Positions 42,071 to 50,650 of a DNA stretch of 64,000 nucleotides are shown piece by piece. Made by a program: the position numbers and the translations under genes. The notes under the pieces are model-generated. The model was given only the letters and a program-made list of their open reading frames with translations, was not told the DNA's origin and ran no database searches. Every line of letters starts with the position of its first letter. The first letter of the stretch is position 1. The stretch is from Archangiaceae bacterium (GTDB taxonomy: Bacteria; Myxococcota; Myxococcia; Myxococcales; Myxococcaceae), in assembly GCA_016879935.1 (NCBI GenBank), contig JAACJQ010000056.1, forward strand, positions 1-64,000, written 5' to 3'.

Positions 42071-42649
42071 TCAACGACGGGCGGCCGCGCGATCCATGGT
42101 GCGCTTCATCCACGTGATGGCCGCCGAGCGCTGCGGGCCCTTCACGAGGAACGCGGGAATGCTGCCGCCCGGGTCAGAGAACGACGTGTAGACGACGCGC
42201 ACGCCGCCAGTCGGCAACGCCTCGAAGTGCCACGAGCCCCAGAGCTTGGTGAGACGCACGAAGGTGCTGCGCACGGGCGCGGCAGGGTCGCTCGTCGCGC
42301 GGTACCGCATCGTGCAGGTCGTCGGCGTGCGGTCGACCGTCTGGTGCAGCACGTAGTCGCGCTGGCTCACGACCGCGGGCGCGATCTCCTCCCACGTCAC
42401 GCGAACGCCGCCGTCCTCCGAGAGCACCTTGCGTGACTTGAGATCGGGCTCGGTCGGGTCGTACGAGCCGTCGCCCCAGACCTCGTCGCAGAGCGCCTCG
42501 AGCGTGGCCTTCGTCGTCGTCGCGGTCAGCCGCAGCTCGAAGAAAGAAGAGCCCACGACCTCGCGCTTCTCGAGCGTGAGGCCGTCGACCGTTCCGTCGG
42601 CGACGAACGTCGGCTCCGCTGCCAGCACGAGCAGCACCACCGTCACCAT
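42071..42649 (-). CDS. START-domain-like protein
   Basis: A signal-like N-terminus (MVTVVLLVLAAEPTF) precedes a START/polyketide-cyclase-like fold: SSFFELRLTATTTKATLEAL, SQRDYVLHQTVDRTP, and the C-terminal VRVVYTSFSDPGGSIPAFLV are typical. Such domains bind lipids or hydrophobic ligands. It is 192 residues. The start ATG 42649 overlaps the end of the preceding gene by 7 nt. Confidence 0.7.
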   Translation of the reverse strand: MVTVVLLVLAAEPTFVADGTVDGLTLEKREVVGSSFFELRLTATTTKATLEALCDEVWGDGSYDPTEPDLKSRKVLSEDGGVRVTWEEIAPAVVSQRDYVLHQTVDRTPTTCTMRYRATSDPAAPVRSTFVRLTKLWGSWHFEALPTGGVRVVYTSFSDPGGSIPAFLVKGPQRSAAITWMKRTMDRAAARR

Positions 42650-43326
42650 GCCGCGCCCACCGCGACCCCCGTGAGGTGCGGCCCCACGAGCGGGGTCACC
42701 GAGAGGGGAGGAGGCCGCGCCAGCGCGCGAAGGTTGTGCGGCGTCGTCAGCACCATCGCCTCACCGATGATGATGCCGATGCCCACGTTCCACGCGGCGC
42801 TCTCCCAGTGCTGCCAGCCGAGGCCGAGCACGAGGCCGGTCGCGACGTTGAACAGCACGTTACCAGCGTGCATCACCCACGAGACGCAGAAGTCTTCGTC
42901 CTTCGCGTCGTTCTCGAGCAGGCGCTCGGCTTCGGCGAGACCCTCGGGCGTGTCGGGCAGCTCTCTGACTTTCGGTGCGTGCACGATGACGTCGAGCGGC
43001 AGCAGCAACTCGAAGATGGCGCCAAAGCCGCTCGAGATGGCGCCGACGATGAAGTCGATGCGATCGGCTGGCTTGTCGAGGAAGGGAATCGCGATGGCCT
43101 GCGCGAGCGTGCCGGCGATGTAGGCGCCGCCCCAGCTCCAGCGCCAGACGTTGGCGCGCACGGCCTCGTCGGTCTCGAGCGACTTGATCAACGAGAGCCG
43201 CGCGGAGTCGACACCATCGAGCCCCGGCGCAGGCGCCGCGAGCAACGAGCTGAGCACCGCCGCGAGGAGCACGAGCCAAACGCTATGGTCAAAACTCGCC
43301 CAGCACCATGAACCCCTGTGCGTCAT
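42643..43326 (-). CDS. Predicted membrane protein, unknown function
   Basis: The product has a hydrophobic N-terminus (WLVLLAAVLSSLLAAPAPG) and three or four further helices (GGAYIAGTLAQAIAIPFL; VLFNVATGLVLGLGWQ; AAWNVGIGIIIGEAMVL). Its start is uncertain: ATG 43326 would overlap the upstream gene by 38 nt and adds polar residues; GTG 43272 would begin at the signal. No family is recognised. It is part of a minus-strand run of three envelope genes. Confidence 0.6.
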   Translation of the reverse strand: MTHRGSWCWASFDHSVWLVLLAAVLSSLLAAPAPGLDGVDSARLSLIKSLETDEAVRANVWRWSWGGAYIAGTLAQAIAIPFLDKPADRIDFIVGAISSGFGAIFELLLPLDVIVHAPKVRELPDTPEGLAEAERLLENDAKDEDFCVSWVMHAGNVLFNVATGLVLGLGWQHWESAAWNVGIGIIIGEAMVLTTPHNLRALARPPPLSVTPLVGPHLTGVAVGAAW

Positions 43327-43705
43327 GGGTCACGAATGGGGCGAACGAGACGGTGCGCCTTCGCGCGAGCAGCAACATCACGGTGCCGGTGATGGTCGTC
43401 GCGATGCCGACCAGCAGCACGCCGAACGACACGCGCTGAAGTGACGTCGCCGCCTGCGCCTCTTCGAGCAGACCGCGCACCTTGAGCGAGCCATCGGGGT
43501 TCAGATGCAGCGCCGCGCCGGAGCGGCCGACGAAGAGAAAGACGGCTCCGCAGGCGGTGATGGCGCCGCCGACCCCGATGACGTTGAGGGCGACCCGCTT
43601 CTTGTCGCCGAACTCCGAGAAGGGGTGCTCGACCTCGTCGGCTCGGGCGAGTGACGGGGTGATCAGCGAAATGAGCAGGGCGAGGGCGGCCGTTTTCTTG
43701 ATCAC
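43289..43705 (-). CDS. Small membrane protein with signal peptide
   Basis: The 138-residue protein has a signal (MIKKTAALALLISLITPSLARA) and two transmembrane helices (VALNVIGVGGAITACGAVFLF; VSFGVLLVGIATTITGTVML) separated by a polar loop with LNPDGSLKVRGLLEEAQAAT. It is the first gene of the run of three. No function can be assigned. Confidence 0.6.
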   Translation of the reverse strand: MIKKTAALALLISLITPSLARADEVEHPFSEFGDKKRVALNVIGVGGAITACGAVFLFVGRSGAALHLNPDGSLKVRGLLEEAQAATSLQRVSFGVLLVGIATTITGTVMLLLARRRTVSFAPFVTHDAQGFMVLGEF

Positions 43706-43777
43706 GGCTCTACCTCGCGTCTGATCAGTCGCGACAACGCTGTTTCACCCTGAAGCACCACTCGAACGGAGCACACC

Positions 43778-43978
43778 ATGTCGACGACCACGATGGCCAC
43801 TGACTCGAAGCGCACCTGGGACGGAGCCGATCGCCGCTCGGGAGCGACGCCCCAGGCTCCGCTCTTCGGTGAGCTGTTGGTCGAGAGCAGCTGGCGCCCG
43901 GCTGACGTGGTGCCCGCCGCGAGCGAGGGCTGGCTGCGCGCGTTCGGCTACGTGAAAGATCGCCGCACCACGAAGTGA
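43778..43978 (+). CDS. Short hypothetical protein
   Basis: A 66-residue reading frame with G/C-rich third positions and GGAG 9 bases before ATG 43778. It has no signal or known motif (ends GWLRAFGYVKDRRTTK). It is short and isolated between two minus-strand genes, so support is moderate. The 110 bp after it show nothing recognisable. Confidence 0.45.
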   Translation: MSTTTMATDSKRTWDGADRRSGATPQAPLFGELLVESSWRPADVVPAASEGWLRAFGYVKDRRTTK

Positions 43979-44088
43979 GCCCGTGAGACGAAGACGGAGC
44001 TCGCCTGATGAGCGGTGGCTCCATCGATTCTGCCGATCCACAGCCACGGCGAATGTGGCGAGCAAAGACGAGAGTCGAACTGGGGAAG

Positions 44089-44622
44089 TCAGTGAACGAG
44101 CTTGTCGAGCTCCGTGAACAGTTCGGCCACCTTCTCTTTCGACAGCCGGCCCTGCGCCTTCCACACGGCGCGGCCGGAGCCGTCGAGCACCAATACCGTC
44201 GATGACTTCGGAGGCAGGTTCCACGGCGTTGTCGCCAGGCTGCCCTTGAAGTCGAGGTACACCGGCAGGTGCACCTTCTTCTCGACGTCACGCACCGCCG
44301 CGAGCACGAAGTTCCTCGCTGGAAACCAGTCGTAGGCCGCCACGTTCGCGACCGCGACCACCGACACCTGATCCAACATGTGCTCGGTCTTGCCCTTCTC
44401 GTAGAGGGCGTCTTTGACGTGCTGATTGAGCGCCGTGGAGTCCCGGTCTTCGTAGAAAAGGACCGTCGGCTTCGCCCAGAGCGCACTCAGCCTCGTCGTG
44501 GAACCGCTTGATGTCTCAACGGTTGCATCCAAGGTGACACCTCCGTCAGCGGGGTTCGTATGGGCCTGGGTCGCCGCCAACGCGACGACGAAGGCCACTG
44601 TCCGGGTTGCGCGAAGCAACAT
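44089..44622 (-). CDS. YtfJ-family thioredoxin-like exported protein
   Basis: The 177-residue product has a signal (TVAFVVALAATQAHT) and a thioredoxin-like fold of YtfJ type: KPTVLFYEDRDS, VAVANVAAYDWFPARNF, PVYLDFKGSLATTPWNL and STVLVLDGSGRAVWKAQGRL. The CxxC of redox-active thioredoxins is absent, as usual in YtfJ. ATG 44622 is the start, with no good ribosome-binding site; GTG 44598 is an alternative. The start touches the predicted CarH operator of the divergent carotenoid operon, so it may share that control. Confidence 0.7.
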   Translation of the reverse strand: MLLRATRTVAFVVALAATQAHTNPADGGVTLDATVETSSGSTTRLSALWAKPTVLFYEDRDSTALNQHVKDALYEKGKTEHMLDQVSVVAVANVAAYDWFPARNFVLAAVRDVEKKVHLPVYLDFKGSLATTPWNLPPKSSTVLVLDGSGRAVWKAQGRLSKEKVAELFTELDKLVH

Positions 44623-44661
44623 TGGACATCATCTATACAGAGCTTGTACAAACCCTGCAAC
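44622..44661 (+). promoter_or_regulatory. Predicted CarH-type operator and promoter of the carotenoid operon
   Basis: Three hexamers T-N-x-ACA occur at 44623 (TGGACA), 44634 (TATACA) and 44645 (TGTACA), exactly 11 bp apart and in the same orientation. A weak fourth match (TGCAAC) is at 44656. The pattern fits the 11-bp direct repeats bound by CarH-type regulators, which bind DNA as tetramers in the dark. TTGGAC (44622-44627) and TGTACA (44645-44650) form a -35/-10 pair with a 17-bp spacer, so bound repressor would cover the promoter. crtE starts at 44709 after a leader with GGAGG at 44694. Confidence 0.7.
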
Positions 44662-44708
44662 GCGATCCCGGCTCCCGCATCCAACCGGTTCGTGGAGGAA
44701 CACATCGA

Positions 44709-45779
44709 ATGACGAGCATTCCGATCTCAGCCGTGCCCATGGGTGCCGAAGCGGCGCTGGCCTCGTTTCAGCTCGAGCTGGAGCACGCGCTCGCCGACCT
44801 GCTCGTGATGCCCGACGAAGCGGCGATGGATCCCCGGTGGTCGCGGGCGATGGTCGAGCTACGCGCGTACACGCTCCGGCCCGCGAAGCGCGTACGGCCG
44901 ACGTTGCTGCTGGCGGGCTGGGCGATGGCGTCGGGCGAGCTGACGCGCGGCGTGCCCGAAGGCGTGAAGCAGTTCGCTGCGGGCCTCGAGCTGCTCCACA
45001 CCTTCATGCTCATTCACGACGACGTGGCCGACCGCGCGGCGACGCGGCGTGGCGGGCCGTCGCTGCACCGGGCGCTCTCGAGCGGCAAGGCGGGCGAAGA
45101 TCTCGCGGTCGTCGTCGGCGACCACGTCTACTCGCGCGCCGTCGAGGTGATGCTGACCTCGGGCATGCCGCACGCCGCCGAGGCCACGCGGTACATGATG
45201 GCCATCTGCCGGCACACCGCCGTCGGCCAGTACCTCGACATCGATCTCGCCCGCACCCCGCTGCAGGACGTGACCATCTTCCAGACGCTCAAGGTCGCGA
45301 ACCTCAAGACGGCGCGGTACGGCTTCGTGGCTCCGCTCGTCGCGGGTGCGATGCTCGGCGGCGCCGACAAGGCGTTGCTCGAGCAGCTCGAGCGCGTGGG
45401 GCGTCAGGTCGGCCTCGCGTTTCAGCTGCGCGACGATCTCATCGGCCTGTTCGGTGACGACAGCGTCGCCGGCAAAGATGGCGGTGGCGACTTCGTCGAG
45501 GGCAAGCGCACCTTCCCCGTGGTCGCCGCGTGGACGCGTGCTGACTCGGCTGGCCGCGCGAAGCTCGAGCAGCTGTGGGCGTCCGACGTGAAGGACGAGA
45601 AGGCGCTCCAGTCGGCCCGCAGCGAGATCGACGCGTGGGGCGGCCGTGAAGCGACGCAGCGGGTGATCGAGCGCATGACGCGCAGCGCCCGCAAGACGCT
45701 CGAGCTGCTCCCCTCCGGAGCCGGAGCCCGCATGGTGCTCGACGGCCTCATTGCGCGAATGGTGCGGAGAGCCCGATGA
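44709..45779 (+). CDS. crtE: Geranylgeranyl diphosphate synthase
   Basis: It elongates farnesyl to geranylgeranyl diphosphate, the C20 precursor of phytoene. The 356-residue prenyltransferase has the first Asp-rich motif DDVADRAATRRGG and second motif QLRDDLIGLFGDD, with KPAKR-like RPAKRVRPTLL near the N-terminus. ATG 44709 is chosen since GGAGG lies 10 bases upstream; an earlier in-frame TTG would start inside the operator. It is the first gene of an eight-gene operon; its stop overlaps the crtI start (ATGA). Confidence 0.93.
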   Translation: MTSIPISAVPMGAEAALASFQLELEHALADLLVMPDEAAMDPRWSRAMVELRAYTLRPAKRVRPTLLLAGWAMASGELTRGVPEGVKQFAAGLELLHTFMLIHDDVADRAATRRGGPSLHRALSSGKAGEDLAVVVGDHVYSRAVEVMLTSGMPHAAEATRYMMAICRHTAVGQYLDIDLARTPLQDVTIFQTLKVANLKTARYGFVAPLVAGAMLGGADKALLEQLERVGRQVGLAFQLRDDLIGLFGDDSVAGKDGGGDFVEGKRTFPVVAAWTRADSAGRAKLEQLWASDVKDEKALQSARSEIDAWGGREATQRVIERMTRSARKTLELLPSGAGARMVLDGLIARMVRRAR

Positions 45780-47329
45780 GCCGCGCCATCGTCATCGGTG
45801 CAGGCGTCGGTGGCCTCACGGCGGCGATGAAGCTCGCCCACCAGGGCTGGCAGGTCGACTTGTACGAGAAGCAGTCGGTGCCGGGTGGCCGCTGTGGACG
45901 CATCGAGGCGAACGGGTTCACCTTCGACCTCGGCCCCACCATCATGCTCATGCCCTTCGTCTTCGAGCAGACGTTCGCGTCGGTGGGCAGACGCCTGTCG
46001 GACTACCTCACACTCGTTCGCTGCGACCCGAACTACAAGGTCACCTTCCGCGACGACTCGAGCATCACGCTCACCAGCGAGCTGACGAAGATGCGTGACG
46101 AGCTCGAGCGCCTCGAGCCCGGCAGCTTCGAGAACTACCTGCGCTTCCTCGCGAAGGGCCGCGACCGCCACGACACCTCGATGGAGCGCTTCGTCGGCAA
46201 ACACTTCGACTCACTCGCGCAGTTCCTCGCGCCGTCGAACCTGCCGCACGCGCTGCGCATCGGCGCTCACCAGAAGCTGTACTCGCAGGTCTCGAAGTCG
46301 TTCCGCGACGAGCGGCTGCGCCAGACGATGTCGTTCCAGACGATGTACCTGGGCGTGTCTCCGTACGAGGCGCCAGCGGTGTTCTCGCTGCTGCCGTACA
46401 CCGAACTCGCCGTCGGCATCTGGTACCCGCTCGGCGGCATGGGCGCGATCCCTCGTGCGCTCGAGAAGGTGTGCCACGAGCTGGGCGTCTCCACGCACTA
46501 CAACCGCTCGGTCACGCGCATCGTGATGGAGGGCCGTGTCGCGAAGGGCGTCGAGTTCGCCGACGGAACGGTGGAGCGTGCCGACGTCGTCATCTGCAAC
46601 GCCGACTTCCCCTGGGCGCAGAAGCACCTCGTGCCCGCCGAGGTCTCGGCGACGAAGGCGCTCGAGAAGAAGCGGTACACCTCGTCGGGCTACATGCTGT
46701 ACCTCGGCCTGAAGCGCCGCGAAGAGAAGCTGCTGCACCACAACGTCTTCTTCGGCCGCGACTTCGAGGGCAGCTTCGCGAGCATCTTCGAGAAGCTCGA
46801 GGTGCCCGATGACCCGTCGTTCTACGTGAATGCGCCGGCGCACACCGACCCGACGATGGCGCCAGAAGGCAAAGACGCGCTCTACGTGCTCGTGCCCGTG
46901 CCGCACCGCGCTCAGCACCTCGACTGGAAGGTCGAAGGCCCGAAGGTTCGCGCGAAGGTGTTCGCCCGCCTGAAGGAGCTCGGAATCGACCTCGAGCCCG
47001 ACATCGAGGTCGAGCGCGTCATCACGCCCGACGACTGGGAGCGTGAGCTCAACCTCGAGCGCGGCTCGAACTTCGGGCTCGCGCAGAACATGTTCCAGAT
47101 TGGTCCCTTCCGTCCGAAGGTCTGGGACGACCAGGTGCAGAACCTCTTCTATTGCGGCGCGTCGGTGCAGCCCGGCACGGGCGTTCCGACGGTGATGATC
47201 TCGGCCGACCTCTGCGTGAAGGCCATCGAGCAGCACGCGACGATGAAGCCCAACGTTCGGTCGATGGGCGCGACGGCCCAGTCCTCCATCGAAGGCCCGC
47301 GGCTCGCGGCTCGAGAGGCGCTCTCGTGA
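45776..47329 (+). CDS. crtI: Phytoene desaturase (CrtI type)
   Basis: This FAD-dependent enzyme introduces the conjugated double bonds in phytoene. The N-terminal Rossmann fold is VIGAGVGGLTAAMKLAHQGW with YEKQSVPGGRCG and DLGPTIMLMPFV. The C-terminal FYCGASVQPGTGVPTVMISA is the CrtI signature region. Length (517 aa) is normal. In Myxococcus two CrtI-type desaturases share the job; here the second desaturase is CrtD-like (48336). The number of double bonds it makes cannot be predicted. Confidence 0.93.
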   Translation: MSRAIVIGAGVGGLTAAMKLAHQGWQVDLYEKQSVPGGRCGRIEANGFTFDLGPTIMLMPFVFEQTFASVGRRLSDYLTLVRCDPNYKVTFRDDSSITLTSELTKMRDELERLEPGSFENYLRFLAKGRDRHDTSMERFVGKHFDSLAQFLAPSNLPHALRIGAHQKLYSQVSKSFRDERLRQTMSFQTMYLGVSPYEAPAVFSLLPYTELAVGIWYPLGGMGAIPRALEKVCHELGVSTHYNRSVTRIVMEGRVAKGVEFADGTVERADVVICNADFPWAQKHLVPAEVSATKALEKKRYTSSGYMLYLGLKRREEKLLHHNVFFGRDFEGSFASIFEKLEVPDDPSFYVNAPAHTDPTMAPEGKDALYVLVPVPHRAQHLDWKVEGPKVRAKVFARLKELGIDLEPDIEVERVITPDDWERELNLERGSNFGLAQNMFQIGPFRPKVWDDQVQNLFYCGASVQPGTGVPTVMISADLCVKAIEQHATMKPNVRSMGATAQSSIEGPRLAAREALS

Positions 47330-48339
47330 CGAACGCGCTCGCGCTCCAGGCGTCGTCGGGTTCGTCGCTCGTCGCCGAGGGGTACGAGCGCGCGAAGGCG
47401 CTCACGAAGCACCACGCGAAGTCGTTCTTCTTCTCGAGCGTGGCGATGTTCGGTGCGCGTCGGCGTGGTGCGTTCGCGCTCTACGCGTTCTGCCGCCGCC
47501 TCGATGACCTCGTCGATGGTGACAACGCCGGTGATGGAACGGTGTCGGCTCCGGTCGCGCTGCCCTCACAGTTGTCGGAGCGCCTGGCCCTCGCCCGCGC
47601 GGCCGTCTCGTCGCTGTACGGAACCGAGTCGGGCGCGGTGTGGCGCGACCTGCCGTGGCACGAGTCGGAGGTCGCTGCGTTTCGCGACACGGTGCTTCGC
47701 TACGGCATTCCCGAGCGCCCGTTTCAGGAACTCATCTCGGGCATGGAGATGGACCTCACGAAGTCTCGCTACGCGAACTTCGACGAGCTGCACCTCTACT
47801 GCTACCGGGTCGCGGGCGTCGTCGGCGAGATGATGACGCCGGTGCTGGGCCACGCGAACGACCGTTGCCTGCCGTACGCGGCCGACCTCGGCGTCGCGAT
47901 GCAGCTGACGAACATTCTCCGTGACGTGAAGGAAGACCTCGGCCGCGGCCGCATCTACCTCGCCTCGAACGAGCTCTCGGCCTTCGGCATCAGTGAGCAC
48001 GATCTGCTCCGCTGGTCGCGCGGTGACGAGAAGCCCTCGCTCGCGTGGACGCACTTCATGCAGTTCCAGATTTCGCGCGCGCGGGCGTACCAGCAGCGCT
48101 CGTCGTTCGGCGTGCCCGACCTCCGCGGCTTCGGCAGCCAGCGTGTGGTTCGCCTCATGGGCACGGTCTACGGCGGCATTCTCGAGATCATCGAGCAGCA
48201 GCAGTACGACGTGTTCTCGAAGCGCGCGCACGTGCCGCTGAGTGGAAAGCTCGCCCGGGCGTTTTCGGTGCTGCTCACTCCGAACCCGACCGCGATCGGT
48301 CCGGCGACGCCCATTCCCCAGCTCGAGGCGGCCAGGTGA
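47326..48339 (+). CDS. crtB: Phytoene synthase
   Basis: It condenses two geranylgeranyl diphosphates to phytoene. The 337-residue protein has the first motif FCRRLDDLVDGDN, the YCYRVAGVVGEMM segment and the second Asp motif QLTNILRDVKEDLGRGR. GTG 47326 overlaps the crtI stop (GTGA); the next gene overlaps in the same way. Typical squalene/phytoene synthase family throughout. Confidence 0.95.
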   Translation: MTNALALQASSGSSLVAEGYERAKALTKHHAKSFFFSSVAMFGARRRGAFALYAFCRRLDDLVDGDNAGDGTVSAPVALPSQLSERLALARAAVSSLYGTESGAVWRDLPWHESEVAAFRDTVLRYGIPERPFQELISGMEMDLTKSRYANFDELHLYCYRVAGVVGEMMTPVLGHANDRCLPYAADLGVAMQLTNILRDVKEDLGRGRIYLASNELSAFGISEHDLLRWSRGDEKPSLAWTHFMQFQISRARAYQQRSSFGVPDLRGFGSQRVVRLMGTVYGGILEIIEQQQYDVFSKRAHVPLSGKLARAFSVLLTPNPTAIGPATPIPQLEAAR

Positions 48340-49751
48340 AGCGCGTCGCCGTCATCGGAGGTGGCATCGGAGGCCTGACCGCCGCGGGCATGCTCGCGCG
48401 CAAGGGCCATCAGGTGACGCTCTTCGAGGCGACGGACGCGCTTGGTGGAAAAGCAGGCACCCTGCGCGTCGACGGGCTCGTGTTCGACACCGGGCCGACC
48501 GTGATGACGATGCCCGACACCGTGCGGGCGACGTTCGCCGACCTCGGCGCGGAAGACCTGATGCCGCGCCTCGAGCGCCTCCCGCTCCAGACGCACTACC
48601 GCTACGCCGACGGGCGCGAGTTTCTCTGCTGGGAAGACCTCGACCGCGCCGCCGAGAGCGCCGCCGCGCTCCACCCCGCCGATGGCGACGGCCTGCGCTC
48701 GTTCTTCGCCGACGCGCAGAAGGTGTACCGCGCTGCGGGCCAGCCGTACCTCGACGCTCCGTACGAGACGATGATGGGCTTCATGGCGCGCGCGGCCCGC
48801 AACGGTCTCGGCACCCTCGTCACCGGGCTCAAGCTGTCGACGCTCGACGCCCTCGGCCGGAAGCACTTCGAGAGTCAGCACCTGCAGCAGTTCGTCAATC
48901 GTTTTGCGACGTACGCCGGAGCGTCTCCCTACGAGGCGAACGCGGCCTTCGCGATGATCGCCCACATCGAGCGCGCCTTCGGCGTGCACCACGCCATCGG
49001 AGGGCTCGGCGGCATCGTCGAAGGGCTCGTTGCGGCGGTGAAGCGCTGTGGCGTCGAGGTGGTGCTCGGTCAGAAGGCGACGCACGAGAAGCGCGGCAGC
49101 TCCTTCGTCGTGGCCGAGCGCGAGTTCGACGCCGTCGTGGTGAACGCCGACCCGCTCGCGCTGCAACACCGCGCCGGCGACCCGCTCACCATGTCTGGCT
49201 ACGTCGCGATGTTCGACGTGCCGAAGCGGCTCTCGCTGCCGCACCACACCATTCTCTTCTCGAGCGACTACCGGAAGGAGTTCGCCGAGCTCTCCGCCGG
49301 CCGCCTCGCCGACGAACTCACCGTGCACGTCTGCCACCCGGCCGCGACCGACCCGACGATGGCGCCCGAAGGCCGCAGCGGGCTCTACGTGATGGTGAAC
49401 GTGCCGCCAATTCAGCCGGCCGACGAGTGGAAGACGAACGCGCGCGTGCTCGAGGCGCAGGTGCGTTCACGCCTGGGCGCGATGATTCCAGAGCTGCTCG
49501 GCGTCCCGCTTCGGCTCGTCGCGGAGCGCACGCCGGTCGACCTCGAGAAGAAGGGCGCGCCGCGCGGCTCCATCTACGGCTACCTGCCGCACGGAAAGTT
49601 CGGGCCCTTCAAGCGGCCTGCGATGCGTGGCGAACCCGGCGTCTTCTTCGCAGGTGGAGGAACGCACCCCGGTGGCGGTGTTCCCCTCGTGATGCTCTCG
49701 GGCCGTTTCGCTGCGGGCATGACCGACGCTCACCTCGGAGGCCGCCCGTGA
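48336..49751 (+). CDS. crtD: Carotenoid 3,4-desaturase (CrtD-like)
   Basis: A second FAD desaturase: VIGGGIGGLTAAGMLARKGH, FEATDALGGKAG, and DTGPTVMTMPD near the start. The C-terminal VFFAGGGTHPGGGVPLVMLS is closer to the GGSxHPGxGVPM motif of CrtD (1-hydroxycarotenoid 3,4-desaturase) than to CrtI. Immediate linkage to crtC supports CrtD, because CrtC makes its 1-hydroxy substrate. An alternative is a CrtIa-type desaturase that completes phytoene or isomer conversion. Start is GTG 48336 (overlap with crtB stop); 471 aa. Confidence 0.78.
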   Translation: MKRVAVIGGGIGGLTAAGMLARKGHQVTLFEATDALGGKAGTLRVDGLVFDTGPTVMTMPDTVRATFADLGAEDLMPRLERLPLQTHYRYADGREFLCWEDLDRAAESAAALHPADGDGLRSFFADAQKVYRAAGQPYLDAPYETMMGFMARAARNGLGTLVTGLKLSTLDALGRKHFESQHLQQFVNRFATYAGASPYEANAAFAMIAHIERAFGVHHAIGGLGGIVEGLVAAVKRCGVEVVLGQKATHEKRGSSFVVAEREFDAVVVNADPLALQHRAGDPLTMSGYVAMFDVPKRLSLPHHTILFSSDYRKEFAELSAGRLADELTVHVCHPAATDPTMAPEGRSGLYVMVNVPPIQPADEWKTNARVLEAQVRSRLGAMIPELLGVPLRLVAERTPVDLEKKGAPRGSIYGYLPHGKFGPFKRPAMRGEPGVFFAGGGTHPGGGVPLVMLSGRFAAGMTDAHLGGRP

Positions 49752-50650
49752 ACCACGTCGAGCTGCCGACGAAGAGCGGCGCCTACCGCTGGTACTACGC
49801 CGACGTGACGGCGGGCGACGTCAGCGCCGTCTTCATCTTCATGGTCGGCAGCATCTTCTCGGCCCGCTACTCCGCCTCGCTCAAGAAGGGCGGCCTGCCG
49901 CGGGAACACGCCGCGGTGAACTTTGCGCTCTACGAGAAGGGCGTGCGCTCGTTGTGGGTGCTCACCGAGTACCAGGCCGTGTCCATCTCCGACGACGCGC
50001 GCACGCTGCGAATCGGCGCTTCGTCACTCGCCTATGATGACGACGGCTTCACCATGGTGGTGAAGGACAAGACGACGCCGTGGGGCGCGCCGACCGAAGC
50101 CACGCTGCGCTTCTCGCCGAAGACGGCGCTCGGCCCCGACCTCGAGCTCGTCGAAGGGCTCTCGCACCACTGGCGGCCCATCTGCGTTCGCGGCGAAGCG
50201 CGCGTCACCGTGCCGACGCAAGACGTCGACGTCACCGGCCGCGGCTACCACGACGGCAACCATGGCGACGCGCCGCTCGGCAGCGATCTCCAGGGCTGGG
50301 AGTGGACCCGAACGCACCACCCGGTTCACTCGACCATCAGCTACCGCCCGTGGGGAGGCGCGCCCCTCATCGACGTGCTCGCCACCGAGCGCGACGTGCA
50401 GGTGACTCGCCGCGCCCCCGAGCCGATTCCCACCGTGCGCAGCGGCTGGGGCCTTCGAGTTCCCGCGTCGCTCGGCATCGGGGGAGCGCCCGCGATGCTC
50501 GAGTCGTCTCCGTTCTACGCACGCCTCGAAGCGCAGGCGGCCGACACGCAGGCCATGGGTGAGGTCGCCGACTTCGCGCGCTTCCACAGCCCCGCCGTCA
50601 GGTGGATGGCGAACTTCCGCACGCGCTACGCCAAAGAGGGTGCCCGATGA
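49748..50650 (+). CDS. crtC: Carotenoid 1,2-hydratase
   Basis: CrtC hydrates the terminal double bond of acyclic carotenoids, giving the 1-hydroxy group needed for glycosylation. The 300-residue protein has the AttH/CrtC lipocalin-like two-barrel features: GAYRWYYADVTAGD, HHWRPICVRGEARVTV and GRGYHDGNHGDAPLG, the latter with the conserved GYHD-NxG catalytic region. GTG 49748 overlaps the crtD stop. Position after crtD and before the glycosyltransferase fits the order of modification steps. Confidence 0.9.
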   Translation: MNHVELPTKSGAYRWYYADVTAGDVSAVFIFMVGSIFSARYSASLKKGGLPREHAAVNFALYEKGVRSLWVLTEYQAVSISDDARTLRIGASSLAYDDDGFTMVVKDKTTPWGAPTEATLRFSPKTALGPDLELVEGLSHHWRPICVRGEARVTVPTQDVDVTGRGYHDGNHGDAPLGSDLQGWEWTRTHHPVHSTISYRPWGGAPLIDVLATERDVQVTRRAPEPIPTVRSGWGLRVPASLGIGGAPAMLESSPFYARLEAQAADTQAMGEVADFARFHSPAVRWMANFRTRYAKEGAR

